Of a stretch of 64,000 nucleotides of DNA, positions 8,156 to 17,114 are shown in pieces. The DNA lies in the NCBI RefSeq assembly GCF_003075415.1, contig NZ_QDAH01000003.1, positions 1 to 64,000 on the forward strand. Direction: 5' to 3'. Both the position numbers and the translations under genes were made by a program. A model generated the notes under the pieces. It did not search any database. It was not told the DNA's origin and worked only from the letters and a program-made list of their open reading frames with translations. Source of the stretch: Microvirga sp. KLBC 81. GTDB taxonomy: Bacteria; Pseudomonadota; Alphaproteobacteria; Rhizobiales; Beijerinckiaceae. Within the stretch, counting starts at the first letter, position 1; each line of letters begins with the position of its first letter.

Positions 8156-10102
8156 ATGCATCATTCCGACGACCTGTTCTCGAGTTTCCTGAAGTCCTAC
8201 GAAACCCGCCGTGAGGCGGAGATGTCCCTTGCGGAATACCTGGAAGGGTGCCGCGACAATCCCATGATGTATGCCAGCGCTCCCGAGCGCATCCTGGCAG
8301 CGATCGGTGAACCGCAGCTTGTCGATACCTCCAAGGACGCACGTCTCGGCCGCATCTTCATGAACCGAACGATCCGCGTCTATCCAGCCTTCTCCGAATT
8401 CTACGGTATGGAAGAGACGATCGAGATGATCGTGAGCTTCTTCCGGCATGCGGCTCAAGGGCTGGAGGAGCGCAAGCAGATCCTCTACCTCCTCGGCCCC
8501 GTCGGTGGCGGCAAATCCTCCCTCGCCGAGCGTCTCAAGGCGCTCATGGAGGTGCATCCTATCTACGTGCTGAAAGCCGGTGACGAGATCAGCCCCGTCT
8601 TCGAGAGTCCGCTTGGCCTGTTCGACTCGGAGCAGATGGGTCCGGTGCTCGAGGAGCGCTACGGGATTCCGAGGCGGCGCTTGACCAATCTGCTCAGCCC
8701 CTGGGCGATCAAGCGGCTCGACGAGTTCCGCGGCGATATCACAAAATTCCGTGTGGCGAAGATCAACCCCTCACGGTTGCGCCAGATCGCAATTGCCAAG
8801 ACGGAGCCTGGCGACGAGAACAACCAGGACATTTCTTCCCTCGTCGGCAAGGTGGATATCCGTAAGCTGGAGACGCTCTCGCAGGCCGATCCGGACGCCT
8901 ACAGCTATTCCGGCGGTCTCAATCGCGCCAACCAGGGCATTCTCGAATTCGTCGAGATGTTCAAGGCGCCGATCAAGATGCTCCATCCTCTCCTGACGGC
9001 GACGCAGGAAGGAAATTATGTCGGCACCGAGAATATCGGCTCCATTCCGTTCAGCGGCATCATTCTCGCCCACTCCAACGAAGCCGAGTGGCAGAGCTTC
9101 AAGTCGAACAAGAACAACGAGGCCTTCATTGATCGCATTTATGTGATCAAGGTGCCGTACTGCCTGCGGGTGACCGAGGAGCAGAAGATCTACGAGAAGC
9201 TGATCCGAGGCTCCGAGCTGGCGACTGCGCCCTGTGCTCCGGCCACGCTCGAGATGCTGGCCCGATTCTCGGTGCTTTCGCGGCTGCGCCCGCACGAAAA
9301 TTCGAACTTCTACTCGAAGATGCGGGTCTATGACGGCGAGAGCTTGCGAGAGGTCGATCCCAGGGCACGCAGCCTGCAGGAATACAGGGATGCTGCCGGC
9401 GTCGACGAGGGCATGGACGGGATCTCCACCCGCTTTGCCTTCAAGGTGCTGTCCGCGACCTTCAATCACGACACCATCGAGGTGGGGGCCGACCCGGTGC
9501 ACCTCATGTATGTGCTCGAACAATCGCTGCGTCGCGAGCAACTGCCGCAGGATGTGGAGCGCCGATATCTCGAGTTCATCAAGGGCGAGCTCGCGCCCCG
9601 CTACGCCGATTTCATCGGTCACGAGATCCAGAAGGCCTATCTCGAATCCTACCACGACTACGGCCAGAACCTCTTCGACCGTTACGTGGCCTATGCGGAT
9701 GCCTGGATCGAAGATCAGGACTTCAAGGATCCGGATACCGGCCAGCTCCTCAACCGTGAACTCCTCAACCAGGAGCTCACGAAGATCGAGAAGCCGGCGG
9801 GCATCGCGAACCCGAAGGACTTCCGCAACGAGGTCGTGAAGTTCTCGCTGCGAGCCCGAGCCAGCAATCACGGGCGCAATCCCTCGTGGACAAGTTATGA
9901 GAAGATCCGCGACGTCATCGAGCGCCGCATGTTCTCTCAGGTCGAGGAACTGCTGCCCGTCATCAGCTTCGGCTCCAAGAAGGACAGCGAAACCGAGAAG
10001 AAGCACGGCGAGTTCGTGCAGCGGATGATGGAGCGGGGTTATACCGAGCGGCAGGTGCGGCGCTTGGTGGAATGGTACATGCGCGTGAAGCAGGCGGGCT
10101 GA
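8156..10102 (+). CDS. prkA: PrkA/YeaG-family AAA+ serine protein kinase
   Basis: This 648-residue protein has an N-terminal AAA+ module with Walker A GPVGGGKS at 114-121 and a C-terminal kinase-like domain (PrkA_C). The family signature FSEFYGMEETIE precedes the P-loop. YeaG in E. coli responds to nitrogen starvation and stress; Bacillus PrkA is linked to sporulation and has reported protease activity. The ATG at 8156 gives the canonical N-terminus (DDLFSSFLKSYETRREAEMSL). It heads an operon with yeaH and spoVR, the standard order in Proteobacteria. Expression under stress is expected from the family, though no promoter was proven here. Confidence 0.95.
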   Translation: MHHSDDLFSSFLKSYETRREAEMSLAEYLEGCRDNPMMYASAPERILAAIGEPQLVDTSKDARLGRIFMNRTIRVYPAFSEFYGMEETIEMIVSFFRHAAQGLEERKQILYLLGPVGGGKSSLAERLKALMEVHPIYVLKAGDEISPVFESPLGLFDSEQMGPVLEERYGIPRRRLTNLLSPWAIKRLDEFRGDITKFRVAKINPSRLRQIAIAKTEPGDENNQDISSLVGKVDIRKLETLSQADPDAYSYSGGLNRANQGILEFVEMFKAPIKMLHPLLTATQEGNYVGTENIGSIPFSGIILAHSNEAEWQSFKSNKNNEAFIDRIYVIKVPYCLRVTEEQKIYEKLIRGSELATAPCAPATLEMLARFSVLSRLRPHENSNFYSKMRVYDGESLREVDPRARSLQEYRDAAGVDEGMDGISTRFAFKVLSATFNHDTIEVGADPVHLMYVLEQSLRREQLPQDVERRYLEFIKGELAPRYADFIGHEIQKAYLESYHDYGQNLFDRYVAYADAWIEDQDFKDPDTGQLLNRELLNQELTKIEKPAGIANPKDFRNEVVKFSLRARASNHGRNPSWTSYEKIRDVIERRMFSQVEELLPVISFGSKKDSETEKKHGEFVQRMMERGYTERQVRRLVEWYMRVKQAG

Positions 10103-10131
10103 CAGAAAGCGGAGGCGGAGCAGGCGTTCCA

Positions 10132-11430
10132 ATGTACATCATCGACAGACGCCTCAATCCAGGCGGCAAGAGTCTTGCCAATCGCCAACGCTTTCTTCGC
10201 CGTGCCAAAGCACAGATCCAGCGAGCCGTGCGCCAGACGGCCGGTGACCGTGACATCACCGATCTCGAGAGGGGCGGAGAGGTCTCTATTCCGGCCGATG
10301 GCGTGCGCGAGCCCAGCTTCCGTCGGTCCGGTGAGGGGGGCGTGCATGACCACATCCTTCCCGGCAACAAGCGCTTCATCGAGGGTGACACGATCGACAG
10401 GCCTCCGGGTGGAGGCGGCGGAGGATCCTCTGCCGGGACAAGCGGCGAAGGAGAGGATGACTTCCGCTTTGCCTTGAGCCGCGAAGAGTTCCTCGACCTC
10501 TTCCTGGAGGATTTGGAACTGCCCGATCTCGCCAAGCGTCGCCTTGCGACGGTAGAGGTGCAGGGCATGCGCCGCGCAGGCTATTCTGTCACCGGGTCGC
10601 CGATCAATCTTGCGCTCCTGCGCTCCATGCGCAATGCCATGTCCCGCCGCATTGCCATGCGCCGACCAAAATCCAGCGAGTTGTCGAAACTCGAAGAGGA
10701 AATCGAACTTCTTGAAAAGGAGGGCGAGAGCGAGAAGCTCGTGGAGCTCCGGCAGAAGCTTGAGAAACTGAGACTTCGGACGCGGAAGTTTCCGTATATC
10801 GATCCGTTCGATCTACGGTATCGCCGCTTCGAGCCGGTCTCGCGGCCGGTGGCTCAGGCTGTCATGTTCTGTCTCATGGACGTGTCCGGCTCCATGACCG
10901 AGCACATGAAGGACCTCGCCAAGCGCTTCTACATGCTGCTCTACATCTTCCTGACCCGGCGCTACAAGCATGTGGAGATCGTCTTCATCCGCCATACCCA
11001 CGAGGCGAAGGAGGTGGACGAGGACACCTTCTTCCACAGCCCGGAAACAGGCGGCACAGTGGTCTCGTCGGCGCTGCGCGAGATGCAGCGGATCGTGGCC
11101 GAGCGCTACCCGCCGGAGAACTGGAACATCTATGCAGCGCAGGCCTCCGACGGCGACAACTCGCCCAATGACGGGGCAACGAGTGCATCCCTGCTGCGGG
11201 ATGTGATCCTGCCGGCCTGCCAGTACTACGCCTATCTCGAGGTCGGCAGCGACCATGACCGGATGCAGGCGGGGTTCATCAACCACAAGACGGCCCTGTG
11301 GCAGACCTACGAGACGCTGCAGGAGGATGGCGCCAACATCGCCATGCGCAAGGTCAACCACCGGCGCGAAATCTATCCCGTCTTCCGTGAGCTGTTCCGG
11401 CGTCGCGATGCTGAGGCAAGGGTGCCATGA
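10132..11430 (+). CDS. yeaH: YeaH/YhbH family VWA-like protein (DUF444)
   Basis: This 432-residue protein shows the full DUF444 pattern: an N-terminal IIDRRLNPGGKSLANRQRFLRR block, a Gly-rich linker near residues 90-100, a charged coiled region at about 180-215, and a von Willebrand A-like half with DVSGSMTEHMK (MIDAS-type Asp at 250) and TGGTVVSSAL. It is the partner of the upstream kinase in the YeaG-YeaH stress system. The ATG at 10132 is 29 bases after the prkA stop. Its stop overlaps the spoVR start (ATGA at 11427-11430), implying coupled translation. Confidence 0.95.
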   Translation: MYIIDRRLNPGGKSLANRQRFLRRAKAQIQRAVRQTAGDRDITDLERGGEVSIPADGVREPSFRRSGEGGVHDHILPGNKRFIEGDTIDRPPGGGGGGSSAGTSGEGEDDFRFALSREEFLDLFLEDLELPDLAKRRLATVEVQGMRRAGYSVTGSPINLALLRSMRNAMSRRIAMRRPKSSELSKLEEEIELLEKEGESEKLVELRQKLEKLRLRTRKFPYIDPFDLRYRRFEPVSRPVAQAVMFCLMDVSGSMTEHMKDLAKRFYMLLYIFLTRRYKHVEIVFIRHTHEAKEVDEDTFFHSPETGGTVVSSALREMQRIVAERYPPENWNIYAAQASDGDNSPNDGATSASLLRDVILPACQYYAYLEVGSDHDRMQAGFINHKTALWQTYETLQEDGANIAMRKVNHRREIYPVFRELFRRRDAEARVP

Positions 11431-12971
11431 GCCTGATCGACGAAGACACCCTGCTGTTCCATGGCGCCGATTGGGACTTTGGCGCTATCCAGCGTGTCTA
11501 CGATGCCATCGAGCAGATCGCCGTCGGTGAGATGGGGCTCGATGTCTATCCCAACCAGATCGAGGTGATCACGGCCGAGCAGATGCTCGATGCCTATGCC
11601 TCCATCGGGATGCCGCTGTTTTACAAGCACTGGTCCTTCGGCAAGCGCTTTGCCACCCATGAGGCTGGCTACAGGCAGGGGCTCATGGGTCTCGCCTATG
11701 AGATCGTGATCAACTCGAACCCGTGCATCTCCTACATCATGGAGGAGAACACGGCGACGATGCAGACGCTGGTGATCGCCCACGCGGCCTTCGGCCATAA
11801 CCACTTCTTCAAGAACAACTATCTCTTCAAGGAATGGACGGACGCGGACGGCATCCTCGATTACCTGGAGTTCGCCAAGAGTTACATTGCCCGCTGTGAG
11901 GAGCGCTACGGCCAGAGTGCCGTTGAGAAGGTGCTCGACGCGGCCCACGCGCTCATGTCGCACGGCGTTCACCGATATCCGCGCAAGAAGCGGCCGGATC
12001 TGCGCTCCGAGGAACGGCGCGAGCGGGAGCGCCAGATCCACCAGGAACAGACCTTCAATGATCTATGGCGCACCGTCCCGTCCAAGGGAGGCGCTGCCAA
12101 GCCCGCTCTCAGCGACGACCGCCGGCGCGCTCTGCTGGAGCTGCCGCAGGAGAACATCCTGTACTTTCTGGAGAAATCCGCGCCGCGCCTCCAGCCGTGG
12201 CAGCGCGAGATCCTGCGCATCGTCCGCCAGATCGCGCAATATTTCTATCCCCAGCGCCAAACCAAGGTGATGAACGAGGGATGCGCCACTTACTGTCACT
12301 ATCGTATTATGACCCGGCTGCACGAGACGCGGCAGATCAGTGACGGCGCCTTCCTGGAATTTCTGCAGTCGCATACCAATGTCACGCGGCAGCCGGAATA
12401 TGATGACCCGCATTATGGGGGTATCAATCCTTATGCCCTCGGCTTCGGGATGATGCAGGATATCGAGCGCATCTGCACACAGCCGACAGCCGAGGACCGG
12501 CAGTGGTTTCCAGATATCGCAGGATGCGACGACACGATGGGCGTCCTGCGCGACGTCTGGGCGAACTACCGGGACGAGAGCTTCATCTCACAGTTCTTGA
12601 GCCCGCACCTGATGCGGCAATGGCGCATGTTCCATTTGGTGGACGATCCGGACAGGCCGGAACTGGTGATCGAAGCGATCCACGACGAGCGCGGTTATCG
12701 GCGTCTGCGCCGCTCGCTCTCGCACCAATACGATGTGGGTTGGAGCGACCCGGACATCCAAGTGGTCGATGTCGATCTCACGGGCGATCGCCGCCTCATT
12801 CTCCATCACAATGTCCTCAACCGCACTCTGCTTCACAAGGACGATGCGCAGCGCGTCCTACAGATGATCGCGAACCTTTGGGGCTACGACGTGGTGCTCA
12901 AGGAGGTCGAGGCAACGACGGGAGCCATCTTCCAGGAGCATGTGGCTCATCCTCATGAGACGCTTTTTTGA
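11427..12971 (+). CDS. spoVR: SpoVR/YcgB family protein
   Basis: This 514-residue SpoVR-like protein carries the conserved motifs MGLDVYPNQIEVI, MPLFYKHWSFGK, NSNPCISYIMEENT and the later NEGCATYCHYRIM segment, which contains the family's His/Cys residues. In Bacillus SpoVR is needed for spore cortex formation; in non-sporulating Proteobacteria it travels with prkA and yeaH and its reaction is unknown. It completes the canonical three-gene stress operon. Length and motifs are intact. Confidence 0.95.
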   Translation: MSLIDEDTLLFHGADWDFGAIQRVYDAIEQIAVGEMGLDVYPNQIEVITAEQMLDAYASIGMPLFYKHWSFGKRFATHEAGYRQGLMGLAYEIVINSNPCISYIMEENTATMQTLVIAHAAFGHNHFFKNNYLFKEWTDADGILDYLEFAKSYIARCEERYGQSAVEKVLDAAHALMSHGVHRYPRKKRPDLRSEERRERERQIHQEQTFNDLWRTVPSKGGAAKPALSDDRRRALLELPQENILYFLEKSAPRLQPWQREILRIVRQIAQYFYPQRQTKVMNEGCATYCHYRIMTRLHETRQISDGAFLEFLQSHTNVTRQPEYDDPHYGGINPYALGFGMMQDIERICTQPTAEDRQWFPDIAGCDDTMGVLRDVWANYRDESFISQFLSPHLMRQWRMFHLVDDPDRPELVIEAIHDERGYRRLRRSLSHQYDVGWSDPDIQVVDVDLTGDRRLILHHNVLNRTLLHKDDAQRVLQMIANLWGYDVVLKEVEATTGAIFQEHVAHPHETLF

Positions 12972-13068
12972 CCGGTGTTGACGTAAAAAAGCCTATGACT
13001 CATTTCATCATCACTCTTCCAGGGCTAGGCCTTGGCTTCAGGGCCGGCTCCCATTGCGGAGAACACCG

Positions 13069-13530
13069 ATGGAACACAAGCCTGTAGAGACACTGCGTGG
13101 CGTTGCTGAGGTACATGAGTTCAAGCAAGGTTTCCTGTCCCGGCGCGAGCGTCTTGAGCGTTGGGCCGAATTGTTGGAGCGTCAGCCAAAACGGCGGCTG
13201 CGCTCATTGGGCGAGATCGAGTTTACGCCCGAGGAAAAACGACCCGAACTGAGATCGGACGAATCCCCCATCACGGTTGCATACGAAGACCCTATCCTCC
13301 GTGCGGATGGTCTCAAGGGTGACAGGCTGGGCGACGCCATGGAGTATTTCGACCTCTCCGAGCGCTCGGCTCATCGGCTCCTCTGCTCCTGCATGAATGG
13401 CTGGAGCATGGAAGCGGGCGTGACCGCAAGGAAAGTCCGCCGCATTGCCAATCCCGATCATCGCCTGATGTTCGTCACCTCCGTCAGCCTTCTGGCCGCG
13501 GCTCCTGCGGTGCTCTACCTTTTGAGCTGA
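13069..13530 (+). CDS. Conserved hypothetical protein, C-terminal membrane anchor
   Basis: This 153-residue protein lies just downstream of spoVR. The N-terminal half is highly charged (KQGFLSRRERLERWAELLERQPKRRL). The middle holds MEYFDLSERSAHRLLCSCMNG, and the C-terminus is a hydrophobic helix (LMFVTSVSLLAAAPAVLYLL), which suggests a cytoplasmic protein tethered by its tail. The ATG at 13069 is chosen for its GGAGAA site. It overlaps the next gene at TGATG. No family was recognised; the position suggests involvement with the prkA operon or its own stress unit. Confidence 0.65.
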   Translation: MEHKPVETLRGVAEVHEFKQGFLSRRERLERWAELLERQPKRRLRSLGEIEFTPEEKRPELRSDESPITVAYEDPILRADGLKGDRLGDAMEYFDLSERSAHRLLCSCMNGWSMEAGVTARKVRRIANPDHRLMFVTSVSLLAAAPAVLYLLS

Positions 13531-13904
13531 TGATGCAAGACTGCATCGAACCCTTGCGCCTTAGCAGGACGCGAGGGCTCGATGCCTGCTGTTTCACGGA
13601 AAAAACTTGCGTGCAGGAAGAGAAACGGAAAATCGGTCTGCCGTGGTATAGCCGCCAGGATTATCCTGATATTCGTGAGATGATGGCAGACCGCCACAAC
13701 CTGGCTCCGACTTACGAGCAATGGCTCGTGGCAGCCGAGAACAACGAGAATGTTGGTCGGCAGGCCGGCCTGGAGATCGTCCGCATCCTGATTGAGCCAT
13801 CATCCTTTGCGCGTTGGTGTGCTGCGCAGGGCCTGGTGCCTGATAGCGAGGCACGCATGCGCTATGTCGCTGAAAAGCAGAGGCAGGAAAACTCTGACGC
13901 CTGA
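13530..13904 (+). CDS. Conserved hypothetical cytosolic protein
   Basis: This 124-residue frame overlaps the previous stop by one base. The core from about residue 34 onward reads like a small conserved alphaproteobacterial family: IGLPWYSRQDYPDIREMMAD, APTYEQWLVAAENNE and ARWCAAQGLVPDSEAR. The first 30 residues look unconserved, so the true start may be the GTG near 13611. No membrane segment or catalytic motif is visible and the function is unknown. Confidence 0.65.
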   Translation: MMQDCIEPLRLSRTRGLDACCFTEKTCVQEEKRKIGLPWYSRQDYPDIREMMADRHNLAPTYEQWLVAAENNENVGRQAGLEIVRILIEPSSFARWCAAQGLVPDSEARMRYVAEKQRQENSDA

Positions 13905-14004
13905 GCTCTCATCGACGCTCGAAACCCGCACCCAAACAGCCAAGCCTTGAAGTCTCGCACCCTGTCTCTAGTTGCTCGGACATAGAGGTGGAGATGAAGA
14001 CTTG

Positions 14005-15054
14005 TTGAACGATAAGCCATTGAACAACGACGCATTTGCCGCTTCCGTTGACCCCGGCGGGAGCGTTGCGGGCCGCCGGTCCCGCACAACTGCGCTCACC
14101 ATGCGGGCGGCCATTCTCACCGGCCCCGGCCAAATGGAAATCAAGGAGGTGGCGCTGCCTGAGCCCGGTCCAGGGCAGGTGCGCCTTCGCCTTGAAGGAT
14201 GTGGCGTCTGCGCTTCGAACCTCACACCTTGGGCAGGGCCGGACTGGATGCAGTTTCCCACCGAGCCAGGTGGGCTCGGGCATGAGGCCTGGGGTATCGT
14301 CGATGCTATCGGGGAGGGAGTCGGAGCGTTGTCTGTCGGCGACAGGGTCGCCGCTCTCACCTACAAATCCTATGCGGAATACGACATCGCCGATGTCGAT
14401 TCCGTTGCGCCTTTGCCGGCCGCTCTCTCCGGCCAGCCTTTCCCAGGCGAACCTCTCGGCTGCGCCATGAACATCTTCCGCCGCAGCGAGATTGAGGCCG
14501 GACAGACAATCGCGATCATCGGGATCGGCTTTCTCGGCGCGATCCTCACCAGGCTGGCCAAGGATGCCGGGGCGCGGGTGATCGCCATCTCGCGCCGGCC
14601 TTACTCGCTTGATCTCGCTCGCCGGATGGGTGCGGATGAGATGATCCCGATGGAGGACCACTCCACCATCCTTGAGAGGGTGAAGGAACTCACCGGTGGC
14701 GCATTTTGTGATCGCGTGATCGAGGCGGTGGGCAAGCAATGGCCGCTCGACCTCGCTGCTGAGCTGACGCGAGAGCGCGGCAAGCTGATCGTGGCCGGCT
14801 ATCATCAGGATGGTCCACGGCAGGTCAATATGTGGCTGTGGAACTGGCGTGGGCTCGACGTGATCAATGCTCACGAGCGAGATCCCCAGATCTATATGCA
14901 GGGCTTACGCGAAGCGATTCACGCCATCGCGTCGGGACGGCTCGATCCGAGTTCGCTCTATACGCATACCTACCCCCTGGAGCGTCTCGACGAAGCGCTC
15001 AACGCGACCCGCGATCGGCCGGATGGATTCCTCAAAGCGCTGGTGACCTTCTGA
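14005..15054 (+). CDS. Zinc-binding medium-chain dehydrogenase
   Basis: This is a dehydrogenase of about 349 residues from the sorbitol/threonine-dehydrogenase side of the MDR superfamily. It has GCGVCASNL at the first zinc position, a GHEAWG motif, and a Rossmann motif IIGIGFLG. The structural zinc lobe is absent. Two starts are possible: TTG at 14005 (after a GAGATGAAG site), giving a 32-residue extension, or ATG at 14101 at the usual family start MRAAILTGPG. The stop overlaps the ATG of the following Gfo/Idh/MocA gene, so the two likely act on one sugar or polyol substrate. Confidence 0.85.
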   Translation: MNDKPLNNDAFAASVDPGGSVAGRRSRTTALTMRAAILTGPGQMEIKEVALPEPGPGQVRLRLEGCGVCASNLTPWAGPDWMQFPTEPGGLGHEAWGIVDAIGEGVGALSVGDRVAALTYKSYAEYDIADVDSVAPLPAALSGQPFPGEPLGCAMNIFRRSEIEAGQTIAIIGIGFLGAILTRLAKDAGARVIAISRRPYSLDLARRMGADEMIPMEDHSTILERVKELTGGAFCDRVIEAVGKQWPLDLAAELTRERGKLIVAGYHQDGPRQVNMWLWNWRGLDVINAHERDPQIYMQGLREAIHAIASGRLDPSSLYTHTYPLERLDEALNATRDRPDGFLKALVTF

Positions 15055-16082
15055 TGACACAGCAGGCTCTCTTCAAGTCATCTCCAGAGACGGCCTTGGC
15101 TCGTCCGCGCCTTGGCTTCCTCGGTGTCGGCTGGATCGGCCGGCATCGTATGCAGGCCATCCTCGGCACGGGATCTGTCGATGTCGCCGCCATTGCCGAC
15201 CCTTCAGCTGATATGGCGGCAGAGGCCGGGAAGCTTGCGCCGGAGGCGAAGCTCGTCTCATCCCTCGATGACATTCTTGATCTTGGTGTCGATGGCGTGG
15301 TCATCGCCACACCCAGCGCCATGCACGCCGAGCAATCGATCCAGGCTCTCGAACGTGGTGTTGCCGTCTTCTGCCAAAAGCCGCTGGGGCGCAACGTGGC
15401 AGAGGTTCAGGCAGTGGTCGATGCGGCGCGCAAGGCCGACCGCCTGCTCTGCGTCGATCTCTCCTACCGCTTGACCGAAGGCATGCGCCGCATCCGCGAG
15501 ATGATCAACTCCGGTGAAGTGGGCCGGATCTATGCGGTTGATCTCGTGTTCCACAACGCTTATGGCCCGGACAAGCCATGGTTCTATGATCCCGCGCTCT
15601 CCGGCGGCGGCTGTGTGATGGATCTCGGAGTTCACCTGGTCGATCTTGCCCTGTGGGCGTTGAACAATCCAGGCGTGGGCTCTGTCTCGGGAAAACTCTT
15701 TTCGGGTGGCGCGCCGCTCAAGGACGTCACATCCCAAGTTGAGGACTACGCGGTTGCAACCATAGAGCTGGAGACTGGGGCCGTGGTTCAGCTCGCTTGC
15801 TCCTGGAAGCTGCAGGCTGGGTGCGACGCCGTCATCTCCGCAACGTTCTACGGGACGAAAGGCGGTGTCTCGATGCGCAACGTGAACGGCTCGTTCTATG
15901 ACTTCACGGCGGAGCGGTACCGGGGCACGTCGCGCGAGACGCTCACGATGCCGCCGGATGAGTGGGGTGGACGCGCTGCAGCTGATTGGGCATCCCGATT
16001 AGCGGCCGGTGAGCGTTTCGATCCTGCTGCAGAGGAGCTCGTTGCCGTGTCCCGTGTGCTGGATCGCATCTATGGCCGGTAA
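15054..16082 (+). CDS. Gfo/Idh/MocA family oxidoreductase
   Basis: This 342-residue protein has an N-terminal Rossmann domain (LGFLGVGWIGRHR), the family CQKPLGRN motif where EKP is usual, and a C-terminal alpha/beta domain with GGGCVMDLGVHLVDLALW, including the conserved Asp and His active-site pair. It would oxidise or reduce a sugar, inositol or their derivatives with NAD(P). The ATG at 15054 overlaps the previous stop. The replacement of Glu by Gln in the EKP motif is seen in a minority of members. It faces the glycosyl hydrolase gene across a shared terminator. Confidence 0.9.
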   Translation: MTQQALFKSSPETALARPRLGFLGVGWIGRHRMQAILGTGSVDVAAIADPSADMAAEAGKLAPEAKLVSSLDDILDLGVDGVVIATPSAMHAEQSIQALERGVAVFCQKPLGRNVAEVQAVVDAARKADRLLCVDLSYRLTEGMRRIREMINSGEVGRIYAVDLVFHNAYGPDKPWFYDPALSGGGCVMDLGVHLVDLALWALNNPGVGSVSGKLFSGGAPLKDVTSQVEDYAVATIELETGAVVQLACSWKLQAGCDAVISATFYGTKGGVSMRNVNGSFYDFTAERYRGTSRETLTMPPDEWGGRAAADWASRLAAGERFDPAAEELVAVSRVLDRIYGR

Positions 16083-16109
16083 GGGACTTTGAAGAAGCGC
16101 AAGTAAAGC

Positions 16110-16144
16110 AAAGGCGGCTGAACTTTCAGCCGCCTTTCTCTTTG
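16110..16144 (+). terminator. Intrinsic terminator after the dehydrogenase pair
   Basis: Arms at 16110-16121 and 16126-16137 are perfectly complementary (AAAGGCGGCTGA), with an ACTT loop followed by a T-rich CTCTTT tail. It lies between convergent genes ending at 16082 and 16185 and may work both ways. Confidence 0.85.
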
Positions 16145-16184
16145 GCCCGCATTCCCGTTGTGATCAGCCGTGAAAGAGAAAAAT

Positions 16185-17114
16185 TTAGAGCGCCTCAAGG
16201 ACTTGCTGCGTGGAGGAGGTCCCCGTATGAGGCGCATAGCGCCGGATCATGCTTGCGCAGAATTCCGCGAATTCCTCTTTGACCTGCGGCGGACTGGTGT
16301 GATGCGGCGCGATCCCGCGATGCTCCGGCGTGAAGCAGAAGGTGACCGTCACATCGAAATCCGCGAGCGCTTCCATCTGGCGGTCGAACCACTCGAGGGC
16401 ATTGGGGCGGAAGCTGTCAGCCCAGGAGAGACCCGTGCGCAGATACTTCACGCCAAGGCGCTTCATCCAAGCGACGGCATCGTCGAGGCGATGATCCTCG
16501 AAGTGAAACCACTGGCAAAGACCCATCTGCGATGCCGTTTTCGCATATTCCTCAAGCGCTGGTTTCGGCGTTCCGTCTTCACGCAGAAGACCCATGTAGA
16601 AGTGCCGGTAATAGGAGGAGCCTTCAGCCTCGCGATGGCGCGTCGTCGCTTCCCAGGCGCGGGGGAGATCGTAAAGGCTGTACCAGTGAATCTTGGGCAC
16701 CTGGCCAACGAGCAATTCCGCCGTCCGCTTCAAGCCCCAGACCTGCACTTCCTCGGCACCGAAGGTGGAAATGCCAACCTCCGTCACCCAGATCGGCTTG
16801 TCGGTAACAGAGCGGATTTCATCGATCTTTGCCGGCCATTCATGGATCTGCCAGAGATTCCAATCGAGTGGGAAGCCGTGGACAGCCACCACATCGACGT
16901 GATCGAGAACGCCGCGCTTCTTCAAATTGTCAATGAAGCCGGGATCGATGGGAGAGATACCGCCGAGCACGCGCGGCAGGTTGGGGTTTGCCTCCCTGAT
17001 TGCTCGGCCAGCGGCAATTGCCATCTCGGCAAAGAGCCGCCAATCCGGATCGATTTCCGGGTCCCAATGGGACTTGTTGTTCGGCTCATTCCAGATCATT
17101 GCAGCTTCAATCAT
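16185..17114 (-). CDS. Glycosyl hydrolase, beta-xylosidase/GH39-like TIM barrel
   Basis: This 309-residue protein has no signal peptide. It contains a beta-alpha barrel pattern with AAMIWNEPNNKSHWD near the start (the NEP acid/base motif) and KPIWVTEVGIST as the likely nucleophile strand, a pair typical of clan A retaining hydrolases such as GH39. The start at 17114 overlaps the preceding stop (ATGA), so translation is coupled to the methyltransferase. Being cytosolic and inside a glycosyltransferase locus, it may trim or remodel an intracellular glycoside rather than degrade external polymer. The substrate is unknown. Confidence 0.75.
   Translation of the reverse strand: MIEAAMIWNEPNNKSHWDPEIDPDWRLFAEMAIAAGRAIREANPNLPRVLGGISPIDPGFIDNLKKRGVLDHVDVVAVHGFPLDWNLWQIHEWPAKIDEIRSVTDKPIWVTEVGISTFGAEEVQVWGLKRTAELLVGQVPKIHWYSLYDLPRAWEATTRHREAEGSSYYRHFYMGLLREDGTPKPALEEYAKTASQMGLCQWFHFEDHRLDDAVAWMKRLGVKYLRTGLSWADSFRPNALEWFDRQMEALADFDVTVTFCFTPEHRGIAPHHTSPPQVKEEFAEFCASMIRRYAPHTGTSSTQQVLEAL

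Noticed and set aside
8771-10132. Long minus-strand open frame (453 codons) antisense to prkA
   Set aside because: It is a shadow of the prkA codon pattern: no ribosome site, no recognisable domain, composition rich in Glu, Val and His typical of antisense frames in GC-rich genes.
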